Positions 8,390 through 17,208 of a DNA stretch of 64,000 nucleotides are shown one piece after another. The notes under the pieces were generated by a model. That model was not told the DNA's origin and ran no database searches. It saw nothing but the letters and a program-made list of their open reading frames with translations. The position numbers and the translations under genes were made by a program. Positions within the stretch are counted from its first letter, which is position 1. Each line of letters begins with the position of its first letter. The DNA lies in NCBI GenBank assembly GCA_902797085.1, contig CADBRM010000084.1, positions 1-64,000 of the forward strand, read 5' to 3'. This DNA is from an uncultured Methanobacteriaceae archaeon (GTDB lineage Archaea; Methanobacteriota; Methanobacteria; Methanobacteriales; Methanobacteriaceae).

Positions 8390-10417
8390 ATGAGTAAGTT
8401 ATTTATATCCTGTGCATTACCATATGCCAATGGTCCATGTCACTTAGGACATCTACGTTCAACTTATATTCCGGCAGACATCTATGCCAGATACAATAGA
8501 ATGAATGGAGTGGATACTGTAATGGTCTGTTCAACAGACGAACACGGTACCCCTATTGCTGTAAGGGCGGAACAAGAAAATATCAGTCCTAAGGACATCA
8601 CCGACAAATACCACGAATTAATTGGTAATGATTTAAAAGCATGTAACATCTCATTAGATAGTTTCAGAAGAACAACTGATGAAAAACACTACGAAATGTC
8701 CCAGGAATTCTTTAAAGAATTATACGACAAAGATTACATATACGAAAAAAGTATTGACCAGCTTTACTGTGATACCTGTAAACGCAGTTTACCTGATAGA
8801 TATGTTGAAGGAACCTGCCCACACTGCGAAAGTGAAGGTGCAAGAGGAGATCAATGTGAAGTATGCGGTCGTCACCTGGACCCAACAGAACTTGTAGAAC
8901 CTCACTGTTTAATATGTGATGGAACTCCACATGTACAACAATCAGAACAGTACTACTTTAAATTGCACGAATTTGAAGAACCTCTGAAAGAATGGATCAA
9001 CACTAATGATAAATTACCTAAAAACGTTAAAAACTTCGCAAAGGAATGGGTAAATGAAGGCCTTAAGGATTGGATTATGACTCGTGACATGAATTGGGGA
9101 ATTCCAGTACCTTTAGAAGATGGTGAAGGAAAAGTTCTTTATGTATGGGCAGAAGCATTCATAGGCTACCAATCTTCAGCTGCAACATGGGCTGAAAAAC
9201 ATGGTTTTGACTGGAAAGAATACTGGGATGATAAAACCGTGCACTTCATTGGTAAGGATATTATCTACCACCACACCATCTTCTGGCCTAGTATGTTAAT
9301 GGGAAGAAACTGGAAATTGCCATATTCAGTTATCGGTGGAGGATACTTATCCCTTGAAGGACGAAAAATGTCCACAAGTAAAGGATGGGTTATCTGGGTT
9401 AAAGATTTCCTGGACAAATTTAACAGTGACCTGCTGAGATATTATATGGTCATTAACGCCCCACTGAACAAGGACACTGATTTCTCATGGGACGATTTCC
9501 AAAGAAGAATCAACAATGAGCTAACAGATAACCTTGGAAATTTCATACACAGAACTTTTACATTTACCAACAAATTCTTTGACGGAAAAGTACCCGAACC
9601 TGGAGAATATTCGAAAGAAGACAAAGAATTCGAAGGTAAAATTAAAGAGTTACCTGATAAAGTGGCAGAATACATTGAAAACTTTGAATTCCGTGACGGA
9701 CTACAGGAAATCATGACTTTAACAAAAGATGCAAACAAATACTTCAATGACAAAAAACCATGGAAAGCTGTTAAAGAAGATGAAGCCAGTGCTAGAACCT
9801 GCTTATACTTATCCAACCAGTTGGTTCACAGTTTAGCAATTATCCTTACACCATACCTGCCTGAAAGTGTTCAAAAAATACGTGAAGTTTTAGGTATGCC
9901 TACTGATATTGTAGATGGTTTCATGAACTTTGAAGACAGAACCCCATCAATTAACTGGGATGAAGCTAAAGTATTCCTAGAACCGGGTCATGAAGTTAAA
10001 AAAGCAAAACCATTATTCAATAAGATTGAAGATAAAGTAATTGAAGAAGAGAAAGAAAAATTATACGCTCTTGATGAAAACGAAGAAGAAGAGGATGAAA
10101 ACATGAGTGACTTAATAAGTATTGATGAATTTGGAAGAGTAGATTTAGTTGTTGGACAAATTAAAGAAGCTGAAAGAATTGAAGGTTCCAAAAACTTACT
10201 TAAATTACAAGTTGATTTAGGAGAAGAAATTAGACAAGTTGTTGCAGGTCTTGCAAAAAAATATGAACCTGAAGAACTTATTGACAGAAAAGTTATTGTA
10301 GTAGCAAACTTACAACCTGCAAAACTATTTGGTGTTGAATCAAATGGTATGCTGTTAGCAACTGACAGTATGGAACTCTTGACCACCGAAGGAAATGTTG
10401 GTGAACATATAAAATGA
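8390..10417 (+). CDS. metG: Methionyl-tRNA synthetase with C-terminal tRNA-binding domain
   Basis: Charges tRNA-Met. The class I signature HLGH lies in PYANGPCHLGHLRS, and the KMSKS loop appears as RKMSTSKG. Zinc-knuckle cysteines follow as CDTCKRSLP, CPHCE, CEVCG and CLICD, giving a two-zinc type connective domain. After a very acidic linker (DENEEEEDENMSD) comes an EMAPII/Trbp111-like domain, about the last 105 residues, with RVDLVVGQI and NLQPAKLFGVESNGM. That domain is fused here, whereas in some archaea it is a separate protein. The stop overlaps the following DUF530 gene by 4 bases, indicating an operon. Confidence 0.96.
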   Translation: MSKLFISCALPYANGPCHLGHLRSTYIPADIYARYNRMNGVDTVMVCSTDEHGTPIAVRAEQENISPKDITDKYHELIGNDLKACNISLDSFRRTTDEKHYEMSQEFFKELYDKDYIYEKSIDQLYCDTCKRSLPDRYVEGTCPHCESEGARGDQCEVCGRHLDPTELVEPHCLICDGTPHVQQSEQYYFKLHEFEEPLKEWINTNDKLPKNVKNFAKEWVNEGLKDWIMTRDMNWGIPVPLEDGEGKVLYVWAEAFIGYQSSAATWAEKHGFDWKEYWDDKTVHFIGKDIIYHHTIFWPSMLMGRNWKLPYSVIGGGYLSLEGRKMSTSKGWVIWVKDFLDKFNSDLLRYYMVINAPLNKDTDFSWDDFQRRINNELTDNLGNFIHRTFTFTNKFFDGKVPEPGEYSKEDKEFEGKIKELPDKVAEYIENFEFRDGLQEIMTLTKDANKYFNDKKPWKAVKEDEASARTCLYLSNQLVHSLAIILTPYLPESVQKIREVLGMPTDIVDGFMNFEDRTPSINWDEAKVFLEPGHEVKKAKPLFNKIEDKVIEEEKEKLYALDENEEEEDENMSDLISIDEFGRVDLVVGQIKEAERIEGSKNLLKLQVDLGEEIRQVVAGLAKKYEPEELIDRKVIVVANLQPAKLFGVESNGMLLATDSMELLTTEGNVGEHIK

Positions 10418-12021
10418 GCGAAACCTTAGTGACACAAAGTGAGAAGTTTCTTAAAAGGATTCAAAGTAAACCTCTTATCGCTGAAAGTATTGAAGACTAT
10501 GATACTTTCATCGAAATATACACATACCTTAGAGTTAACTTAGAACAACTCCAAAATATCCGTAACAAAATGGAAATTAGAGGTTTTACTTCTCCTTATA
10601 GTGCTTTAAAAAGATTTGGAAAAGGTGGTGGAAGTAATACTGAGATTATTCCAGATGACGTGCATGATCAATCCAGACATGCACAATACTTCCGTATAAA
10701 AGCATCTAATAAAAAGAATATTTTAGACCAAGTCAAATCTGCTATTGCATCACACAAAATAGCAATAGGTCACTTAGAGGAATATGCTACAATTACTTGT
10801 AAAAAATGTAAACAAGATTATAAAAAAAATACAATAAAACAGATACTACAGTTTAATGATGATTTCAAAATTGAAAACATTCAATGCGAATGTGGATCTG
10901 ATGATTTTGAAATGACATCAAATAATAGTGGAATTTGTAGATTAGAACTGATAAAATATTTGCCGTTAGGTGGGGAATACTTACTTAAACGTTCACAACT
11001 TACCAAATACAGTATCGAAGCTTATAGATCCATAATCAAAGTTATGAAACAGGAAAAAAGAGGATTGGTTAAAAGCGTAACTGTAATAGCCAAGGTTAAA
11101 GATGAAAAAACTGGTAAATGGACAAGTAAAAAGGCAAACATTGACTATGCTGATGAATCTAACTACGAATTAGAATTACGAAAACGCTATGGTCCAAACG
11201 TCCGTATTGAATTACTTCAATTCAATCACAAAAAGCCATCATTAATCAACGACAAATACGTTCAAAACGCATTGGCAATAGCTTACCTCCAGTATTCTGA
11301 GAACATAGTCAATCAGAAAATTGATGAAATCATACCAAAGCATATCAAGAATATGGATAAAATCAAACTTTATAATAAGATTCTGGAAGAAGCAAGAAAT
11401 GATGCCAGCAAATTAGCCAGAGAAGCCGAAGAACGTATTGAACTTGAAGAAGAATTAAAATATATAAAACTTAAAAAACTTAATTTGATGAATAAAGATA
11501 GGATTTTAGACAGAGAACTGAGGGAAGACCTTGAAAAGGAAGTTGCTATCCAAAAACATTTCTATAACGAAACTCCTAAAACTTTGTTAATCTGGGACAT
11601 TTTCAAGTACTACATAACAACTACGGAAACAAGACGTAACAGTTATTCGGGTCCTTTCCCTAACCTTAGACCTGCACTAGATTCAAATCAAGTGAAAGTT
11701 TTCGAATATGTTTTCCCTAAAGATGTTGTTAATATTCTGATAAATAATAAAGAAAACATTGATTCATTAAACAACATGAAAGAAACTATTCATTACAAAA
11801 ACGAACTTGAAACAAAAATTAAGAATTTACATCTGAAAGCTAATCAGGAGGCAATAGGTGCAGTAGCCCTGCACAACAAGTGTGATATCTCACTTAACAA
11901 AGCAGCTGACTTATTACATGTCCCTCCTGAAGAAGCAACTAAAGAGAAAAATGCTCTTAATAAAATAGAAAAGCCTACGACTAAAAAAGCTAAAAAATTC
12001 CTGGAATTAATTAACAAGTAG
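10414..12021 (+). CDS. Conserved methanogen protein of unknown function (DUF530 type)
   Basis: Protein of 535 residues with no known function, recognised as the DUF530 family that I recall beside metG in other Methanobacteriales. A zinc-ribbon-like part has CKKCKQDYKK and later CECGSDDF, about residues 129-165. A charged, probably coiled-coil segment rich in Glu and Lys follows around residues 330-390. The C-terminus has an HTH-like stretch near LNKAADLLHVPPEEA. The start codon overlaps metG by 4 bases. The constant link to metG suggests a role in translation or tRNA handling, but this is inference. Confidence 0.75.
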   Translation: MSETLVTQSEKFLKRIQSKPLIAESIEDYDTFIEIYTYLRVNLEQLQNIRNKMEIRGFTSPYSALKRFGKGGGSNTEIIPDDVHDQSRHAQYFRIKASNKKNILDQVKSAIASHKIAIGHLEEYATITCKKCKQDYKKNTIKQILQFNDDFKIENIQCECGSDDFEMTSNNSGICRLELIKYLPLGGEYLLKRSQLTKYSIEAYRSIIKVMKQEKRGLVKSVTVIAKVKDEKTGKWTSKKANIDYADESNYELELRKRYGPNVRIELLQFNHKKPSLINDKYVQNALAIAYLQYSENIVNQKIDEIIPKHIKNMDKIKLYNKILEEARNDASKLAREAEERIELEEELKYIKLKKLNLMNKDRILDRELREDLEKEVAIQKHFYNETPKTLLIWDIFKYYITTTETRRNSYSGPFPNLRPALDSNQVKVFEYVFPKDVVNILINNKENIDSLNNMKETIHYKNELETKIKNLHLKANQEAIGAVALHNKCDISLNKAADLLHVPPEEATKEKNALNKIEKPTTKKAKKFLELINK

Positions 12022-12031
12022 AGAGGTTTAT

Positions 12032-12502
12032 ATGAGTTCAAAAATACATGTCAATAAACCATTATCATCAAAATTAATTATTGAGATTTTAGATGAAAAT
12101 CCTGATCTTGAAGAGATAAATTGTCCCTTAAGTTTATATGAAAGGACTAGTGAAATTTATCTGGATGCTCTGGGTGAATTAGGTATTACAATAAACATTA
12201 TTGAAAGTAGAGGCCGTCCAAAGAAATATGACGATGATTTGAAAGATCAAATAAATGAAATGTTAAATTCGGGATTATCCGTAAAAACTGTTGCATCAAA
12301 GTTAAATATTGATAGTAAAACCGTATACTATCTTAAAAAAGATAAATTAAAACAAGGACCTAAATCAAAATATTCTGAAAAGACCAGGCAAGAAATTGTT
12401 GAAATGAAAAATAATGGAACCCCGGTTAGTAAAATTTCAGAAAAACTGAATATTCCTGTTAGAACGATTTATTACATACTTAAAAATAATAAAAATACAT
12501 GA
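12032..12502 (+). CDS. Small protein with two helix-turn-helix motifs
   Basis: A likely DNA-binding protein of 156 residues. Two repeated HTH segments are visible: LSVKTVASKLNIDSKTVYYL in the middle and VSKISEKLNIPVRTIYYIL at the end. They resemble the HTH of resolvases and transposases or of simple regulators. Its N-terminal 60 residues show no known domain. GAGGT lies 4 bases before the ATG. It is the third gene of the metG-DUF530 run and is followed after 14 bases by a membrane transferase gene. Target and ligand are unknown. Confidence 0.7.
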   Translation: MSSKIHVNKPLSSKLIIEILDENPDLEEINCPLSLYERTSEIYLDALGELGITINIIESRGRPKKYDDDLKDQINEMLNSGLSVKTVASKLNIDSKTVYYLKKDKLKQGPKSKYSEKTRQEIVEMKNNGTPVSKISEKLNIPVRTIYYILKNNKNT

Positions 12503-12516
12503 ACGGAGTGTTTTAA

Positions 12517-13470
12517 TTGAATTCATCACAACTATTGATAACTTCTGGTTTTTGTGGTTTTATAGCATTTCTGATAACCTTTTTGGTTATGCCTTCCTTA
12601 ATTAAAAGACTGAAAAATGCTGAAATTGTGGGTAGAGACATTCACAAATTAACCAAACCGGAAGTCGCTGAAATGGGCGGAATTGGGATATTACTCGGTT
12701 TTGCCCTTGCTATTATGGTTGGAGTTTATCTTTGTCCTGCATGGCAACCTCAACTTACCATTACATTAGTGGTTATTCTGCTTACGGGTGTAATTGGAAT
12801 GGTCGATGACTTAATAATGTTATCTTCAAAAGAGAAATTGATCTTGCTGTGGATTGCAGGTTTACCTATCATGTGGGTTACACCTCCAAACGTAGGAATA
12901 ATCTATATGTTATTTATACCTGTAGCTGTTTCTATAGCTTCAAATCTTACAAATATGTTGGCAGGTTTAAACGGAATAGAAACCGGTCTTGGCATTATAG
13001 CATTGACTTCATTGACCTTTTCATGTATTATCATGAATAAGTTTGATGTAGCTATTATTTCATTCTCTATGTTAGGTGCTTTGATAGCATTTTTATTTTA
13101 TAACAAATATCCTGCAAATGTGTTTCCCGGAGATGTGGGTACCCTGATAATTGGTGCTTGTATAGCCATTATCGCATTTATTGGTAGGGTTAAAATAATT
13201 GCATTTATTGTATTACTGCCTAACATCATTGACGGAATACTCAAGTTCTATAGTGCGGGGGTAATGGAGCGTCAAAACTATAAGCCTACACAGGTCGATG
13301 AAGAAGGAAAATTGGTCGCCCCTCAGGGTGGATTTAATTCCCTTATCAGATCTGTTCTTAAAAGACCTATGAAGGAAAATCAGGTTGTTTATATCATTTG
13401 GAGTATTGGAATAATTTTTGGTTTAATCGGTATTCTGGTAGCTTACTTTGCTAGAGGTACCATAGTATAG
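12517..13470 (+). CDS. Glycosyl-1-phosphate transferase, MraY/GPT family
   Basis: Polytopic membrane enzyme of 317 residues that transfers a sugar-1-phosphate from a UDP-sugar to a polyprenyl phosphate carrier. Family motifs are present: VGMVDDLIMLSSKEK-like Asp pair (GMVDDL), NLTNMLAGLNGIETG and NVFPGDVGT, with about ten hydrophobic segments. In methanogens such enzymes start N-glycans or pseudomurein precursors; which one applies here cannot be told. The start is TTG with GGAG 8 bases before it; no ATG is available. It may feed the surface glycan genes further on. Confidence 0.85.
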   Translation: MNSSQLLITSGFCGFIAFLITFLVMPSLIKRLKNAEIVGRDIHKLTKPEVAEMGGIGILLGFALAIMVGVYLCPAWQPQLTITLVVILLTGVIGMVDDLIMLSSKEKLILLWIAGLPIMWVTPPNVGIIYMLFIPVAVSIASNLTNMLAGLNGIETGLGIIALTSLTFSCIIMNKFDVAIISFSMLGALIAFLFYNKYPANVFPGDVGTLIIGACIAIIAFIGRVKIIAFIVLLPNIIDGILKFYSAGVMERQNYKPTQVDEEGKLVAPQGGFNSLIRSVLKRPMKENQVVYIIWSIGIIFGLIGILVAYFARGTIV

Positions 13471-13475
13471 TTATT

Positions 13476-13946
13476 CTATACCCATTTCACTATTTTTGTT
13501 TCTATTTTGTAATTTTCTGTATATATCTGATTGTAGTATGTATCAGTACTTATTAAATCGAACGTTTCAGATATTGTTTTTCTAACATAATAATTCACCC
13601 TAGAACCCACTATATATTTTTCATTATTAGTTAAATATGAATTTGAATGCAAAACCACTTCTAAAATTATATCCTTATCCTGTTCATACATATTTATTTT
13701 AATTACCTTAATTTCAGTTGTTTTTAACAATTTGGGATAATTGTTTTGATAATTATTGAATGTGTCATTGTAGTACATTGCATATCCATTTTTGTCAACC
13801 CCTATTTGAGCCCCTATTTGTGCAGAAGTCAATATTATATTCTTTTCTGATTCCTGCTGTATTATGTTGCTTGTTGAAATCAAAACAATAAATATCACAA
13901 CCAACAATAGAATATATTCTGCTGTAATTTGTCCTTTAGTATTCAT
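13476..13946 (-). CDS. Class III signal peptide (type IV pilin-like) protein
   Basis: A secreted pilin-like protein of about 156 residues. After MNTKG the sequence QITAEYILLLVV starts a hydrophobic helix, which matches the archaeal class III signal: cleavage between Gly and Gln by an EppA-type peptidase, with Glu at position 5. The rest is a polar domain rich in Tyr and Asn, likely exposed. A TTG codon precedes the ATG; the ATG at 13946 is chosen, with GGAAG upstream. It lies next to another pilin-like gene on the same strand, 36 bases apart. The function could be adhesion; no pilus assembly ATPase is in the window. Confidence 0.7.
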   Translation of the reverse strand: MNTKGQITAEYILLLVVIFIVLISTSNIIQQESEKNIILTSAQIGAQIGVDKNGYAMYYNDTFNNYQNNYPKLLKTTEIKVIKINMYEQDKDIILEVVLHSNSYLTNNEKYIVGSRVNYYVRKTISETFDLISTDTYYNQIYTENYKIETKIVKWV

Positions 13947-13985
13947 CAAAGTCTTCCAAAATCTGTTTAAATTTTAAAGTGAATG

Positions 13986-14420
13986 TTAATTATTTTGAAT
14001 AATATCCACCGAATTGTTTTTATTGATAAAAGTATAGAGATTACCCGGTTCCAAATAGAATTCTTTTCTTTTTAATATGCCCTGGGGAAAAAATTTTGAG
14101 TATGTGAACTGATAATGAGAATTGATGTAAACTCCGGTAGCATTTACCAGTAAAACATAACTTTCCGTGTTTATCTTAGAGGGCAGTTCATATTCCCTTG
14201 AGTATCCGTCACCCTTAACATACACTTCATTAATTATTTCACTTAGATCATCAGTTATTATACGTGACTCTTTCCTATTTTGTGTTTCATCAATTGCTGT
14301 AAATTCTTCAACAGATATGGAAAGAAGCGTTGTGAAAATAATTAACAATATCATTAATGAGATTATAAATTGTATATTAAAAATACCGTTTGAATCCATA
14401 ATTAATATATTTTTGTTCAT
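13986..14420 (-). CDS. Membrane-anchored pilin-like protein
   Basis: Protein of up to 144 residues with an N-terminal hydrophobic helix (FIISLMILLIIFTTLLSISV) preceded by MDSNGIFNIQ, which resembles a divergent class III signal. The exposed part has no known domain. The alternative start at 14399 (MDSNG) is nearer the usual pilin form; neither start has a clear Shine-Dalgarno site. It precedes the class III signal protein and is probably transcribed with it, as minor pilins often are. Identification as a pilin is inference. Confidence 0.5.
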   Translation of the reverse strand: MNKNILIMDSNGIFNIQFIISLMILLIIFTTLLSISVEEFTAIDETQNRKESRIITDDLSEIINEVYVKGDGYSREYELPSKINTESYVLLVNATGVYINSHYQFTYSKFFPQGILKRKEFYLEPGNLYTFINKNNSVDIIQNN

Positions 14421-14515
14421 TATATAAATAATTTAATAAAAAATATTATATATTATAAAAAATATATAAAAGAATGAAAATTCTATACATTGTTTAAGGA
14501 GTGAAACTAAACATT

Positions 14516-15046
14516 ATGACATTAAAAAAACGATACAATAAAGAAATATTATTAAAATTTAAACAAACACATAATCCTCATGAACTAGATGAAATGTTAT
14601 ATGAATTTGAAAAAACCATGAACAGAATCAATAGCCATTATTTTCTAAAGGAATCGGAAAATCCCTTTATTTATTTTTTGGAATATCCGAAACCTGAGGA
14701 ACTTATTAAGGAATTGGAAATCTATGAAGAATACACCGTCATACCAGTCACATGTGTTGTTAGCAACATGAATTACATTACTTCAACAATTCTCAGAAAA
14801 ATCAGACATAAAATTTGTTATCAGGACACGTTTAAAATTAATTGTTTTTTAAATACATATTCCATTTCCCAATCAAAGGAAAGTATAGAACAGGAATTAA
14901 CAAATAGAATAAAAAATATCACAAAAATAGAATCAGAGAGACATCATCCTGTATGGACTATTGATGTATATATAGTTGGAGATATAACCGCAATAAACAT
15001 AATCAGCAACAAACAGTACAGAATAAAATGTGATAGGTGGAATTAA
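14516..15046 (+). CDS. Hypothetical protein with THUMP-like C-terminal domain
   Basis: Protein of about 176 residues. The C-terminal half, from STILRKIRHKICYQDTFKIN through to VWTIDVYIVGDITAINI, resembles the THUMP RNA-binding fold in order and spacing: an IRxKI helix, a DTFKIN strand and a final strand with VGDITAINI. No catalytic domain is attached. The N-terminal part is charged and helical. GGAGTGA lies upstream of the ATG at 14516; an in-frame GTG at 14501 lies inside that site and is rejected. A role in tRNA binding is possible but not shown. Confidence 0.5.
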   Translation: MTLKKRYNKEILLKFKQTHNPHELDEMLYEFEKTMNRINSHYFLKESENPFIYFLEYPKPEELIKELEIYEEYTVIPVTCVVSNMNYITSTILRKIRHKICYQDTFKINCFLNTYSISQSKESIEQELTNRIKNITKIESERHHPVWTIDVYIVGDITAINIISNKQYRIKCDRWN

Positions 15047-15069
15047 GATTAAAGTAGGTATTACCTATT

Positions 15070-16269
15070 TTAATTTTTTAATAATTTTCTTAAATTTTCT
15101 CTTAAACACAATATTTGATCACGACTGGTTAATCCCGGTTCAATATTCAGCATATTAATAATTCTTTCATCATTAATGGATTCAAAACCCATTTTTTGAA
15201 CATAAGCATTTAATTTATTACACAATGCTTCGTCTTCAATATCCTCCGGATTTAAACCAAGGTACCGTGGCAACTTGTTTGATGAAGGAAATGTTGTGAC
15301 ACACCTGCTCTTACGACGTTGATTTTGTCTTCTTTCAATGATTGTTAAATAATCATCCGTTAAAAACGGATCAATAAACGGAATTCCGACATCACTCAAT
15401 GAAATAACCTTAACATCTCCAAAAGATAATGGAACTTCAATTAGATCAGGAGTTCTGGATGCTATAGTTCCCCCACTTCTATGGAATCTTGGTCCTTCAC
15501 CAACATATAATCCCGCATCAACAAATGCACTTCTAACAGGACTTGCCGCAGTATATGTTAAAATCAAAGCAGTAGGAGTCAGAAATTCCTTAATACGTGT
15601 GAAAAAATCAACAGTATATAACTCAGGAGATTTTGCAGGACTGAAAGGATCCAAGAATACGGCATCATACTCCTTATCATCACAATTTTTAATAAAATCT
15701 CTTGCATCACCGATATGAATATTTATAGTCACATTATCCGGAATTGTACTTAAAACCTTATTATAATGCAGACAGCCCCTCTCAATCAAATAAGTTTCAA
15801 TAGCTTTTTTAACATAACGATGGGATTCACAGACATCCGGTATAAACAGTGTAGTTGCAACAGTTTCCAATGAGGATTCGACCATATCAATTTCTATTTC
15901 CACATCAGAATCTTTCAAATAATCCAACAAAGCGGATACATTGTAACCTATACCACTACAAATATCTAAAACTTTAATAACGTTGTTAGTATCAGCCTTT
16001 TCCAAAAGTTTAGAAGGAATAACAAACTTTTCGAATGCTTCCGTACGTGCACCAAAAGTACTGTGTAATGTTTCAGATTGGTCATTCCTTTCTCCGGAGG
16101 ATAATGTAAATGATCCGTCATCGGTTTGAATTAAAAAACCCAAGATCTCCTCTTTAAAGATTTCCCTAGCATCTTTATGACCATCTGCCTCTAACTCAAA
16201 GACTTCCCTGATTAATTCCTTATTGCGATTAGAAATTTCAAGTCTTGAGGATCCGTCTTCATTGCTCAT
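15070..16269 (-). CDS. MnmC-like SAM-dependent methyltransferase
   Basis: Protein of 399 residues resembling the methyltransferase half of bacterial MnmC (DUF752), which completes the mnm5U34 modification of tRNA. Evidence is TLSSGERNDQSETLHSTFGA near residues 57-76, motif I VLDICSGIGYN and the signature FLDPFSPAKSPELYT, then FHRSGGTIASR. The FAD-dependent oxidase half of MnmC is absent, and the C-terminal 100 residues are archaeal-specific. Archaeal relatives are known as stand-alone proteins. The exact tRNA base is not proven. It stands alone, convergent with the preceding gene. Confidence 0.75.
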   Translation of the reverse strand: MSNEDGSSRLEISNRNKELIREVFELEADGHKDAREIFKEEILGFLIQTDDGSFTLSSGERNDQSETLHSTFGARTEAFEKFVIPSKLLEKADTNNVIKVLDICSGIGYNVSALLDYLKDSDVEIEIDMVESSLETVATTLFIPDVCESHRYVKKAIETYLIERGCLHYNKVLSTIPDNVTINIHIGDARDFIKNCDDKEYDAVFLDPFSPAKSPELYTVDFFTRIKEFLTPTALILTYTAASPVRSAFVDAGLYVGEGPRFHRSGGTIASRTPDLIEVPLSFGDVKVISLSDVGIPFIDPFLTDDYLTIIERRQNQRRKSRCVTTFPSSNKLPRYLGLNPEDIEDEALCNKLNAYVQKMGFESINDERIINMLNIEPGLTSRDQILCLRENLRKLLKN

Positions 16270-16438
16270 AAGTCCACCATATCATAATAATAAAAAATAA
16301 AAAAATATCCATTTTATAAATAATTATATATTAATTATTTCTTTCAAAGATAATAAAGATTTACAATTTTTTGGAGTTTTACCAAATTATTTTAGTAGAA
16401 TAATTACAAAGATAATAAGTAGAAATCAGGTGATAATA

Positions 16439-17062
16439 ATGAATAAAAAAATTATTGCGTCAATACTTGCAATAGTTGTTATCCTTGTTGGGGGTTACAT
16501 GTTCTTATATGCTCCTTATCAATCAAACATTTTATCAGAAAACTATAATCAAGGATTACAAAATGCTAGTGCAATTGAGACACAAATTATAGCAACAACA
16601 GAACAATTCAATAAACAAGAAAGTACGGATGCTGATCAATTAATTTCAACCATAAACAATGAAATTACACCAAAATATTCTGAAGAAATATCAAAACTCA
16701 ATGAAACAGCAAAAAACGCAAACAACAACGAAACCAAAACAAGATATATTGAATTACAATCCAAAAGGTTAGAACTAGAATCAAAAAATCTTAATGCAAC
16801 TGTCACAACATTAAATGCAATAAGTCAATATGTCAAAGGAGAAAAAAGTGCTGAAGATGCTCAAAATTCAATTAATCAGGCAAATACAGATATGACCAAC
16901 AGTCAAAAAGAATTAGAAACAATATACACCGACATTAAAACTTTATTAACACAACACCCTGACTTTAATCAGACATTACAAGACTTACATTTAGAAAAAC
17001 CTTATTATGGAGAAACACGTGTTCAAGCAGAGACACAAAATCTTACAAGTGCTGCCAAATAA
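16439..17062 (+). CDS. Membrane-anchored coiled-coil protein of unknown function
   Basis: Protein of 207 residues with one N-terminal membrane helix (IIASILAIVVILVGGYMFLY) and a long polar, Asn/Gln/Glu-rich extracytoplasmic part predicted to be helical or coiled coil. No known domain is recognised. GGTGAT before the ATG at 16439 is a textbook site for this genome; an upstream in-frame GTG at 16430 lies inside that site and is rejected. It could be a cell-surface or lipid-facing structural protein. Confidence 0.65.
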   Translation: MNKKIIASILAIVVILVGGYMFLYAPYQSNILSENYNQGLQNASAIETQIIATTEQFNKQESTDADQLISTINNEITPKYSEEISKLNETAKNANNNETKTRYIELQSKRLELESKNLNATVTTLNAISQYVKGEKSAEDAQNSINQANTDMTNSQKELETIYTDIKTLLTQHPDFNQTLQDLHLEKPYYGETRVQAETQNLTSAAK

Positions 17063-17208
17063 TTCCCCACCCCAAATTTTATTTTTTAAAACCATTTGTA
17101 ATTTTTAAGAAAAAAATAATAATAAGTTTAAATAAAATAGATAATATCTATTAATTAAAGAATTTTTACATTTTTTTTTATATTCTTAGAATCAAATCAA
17201 AAAATAGG

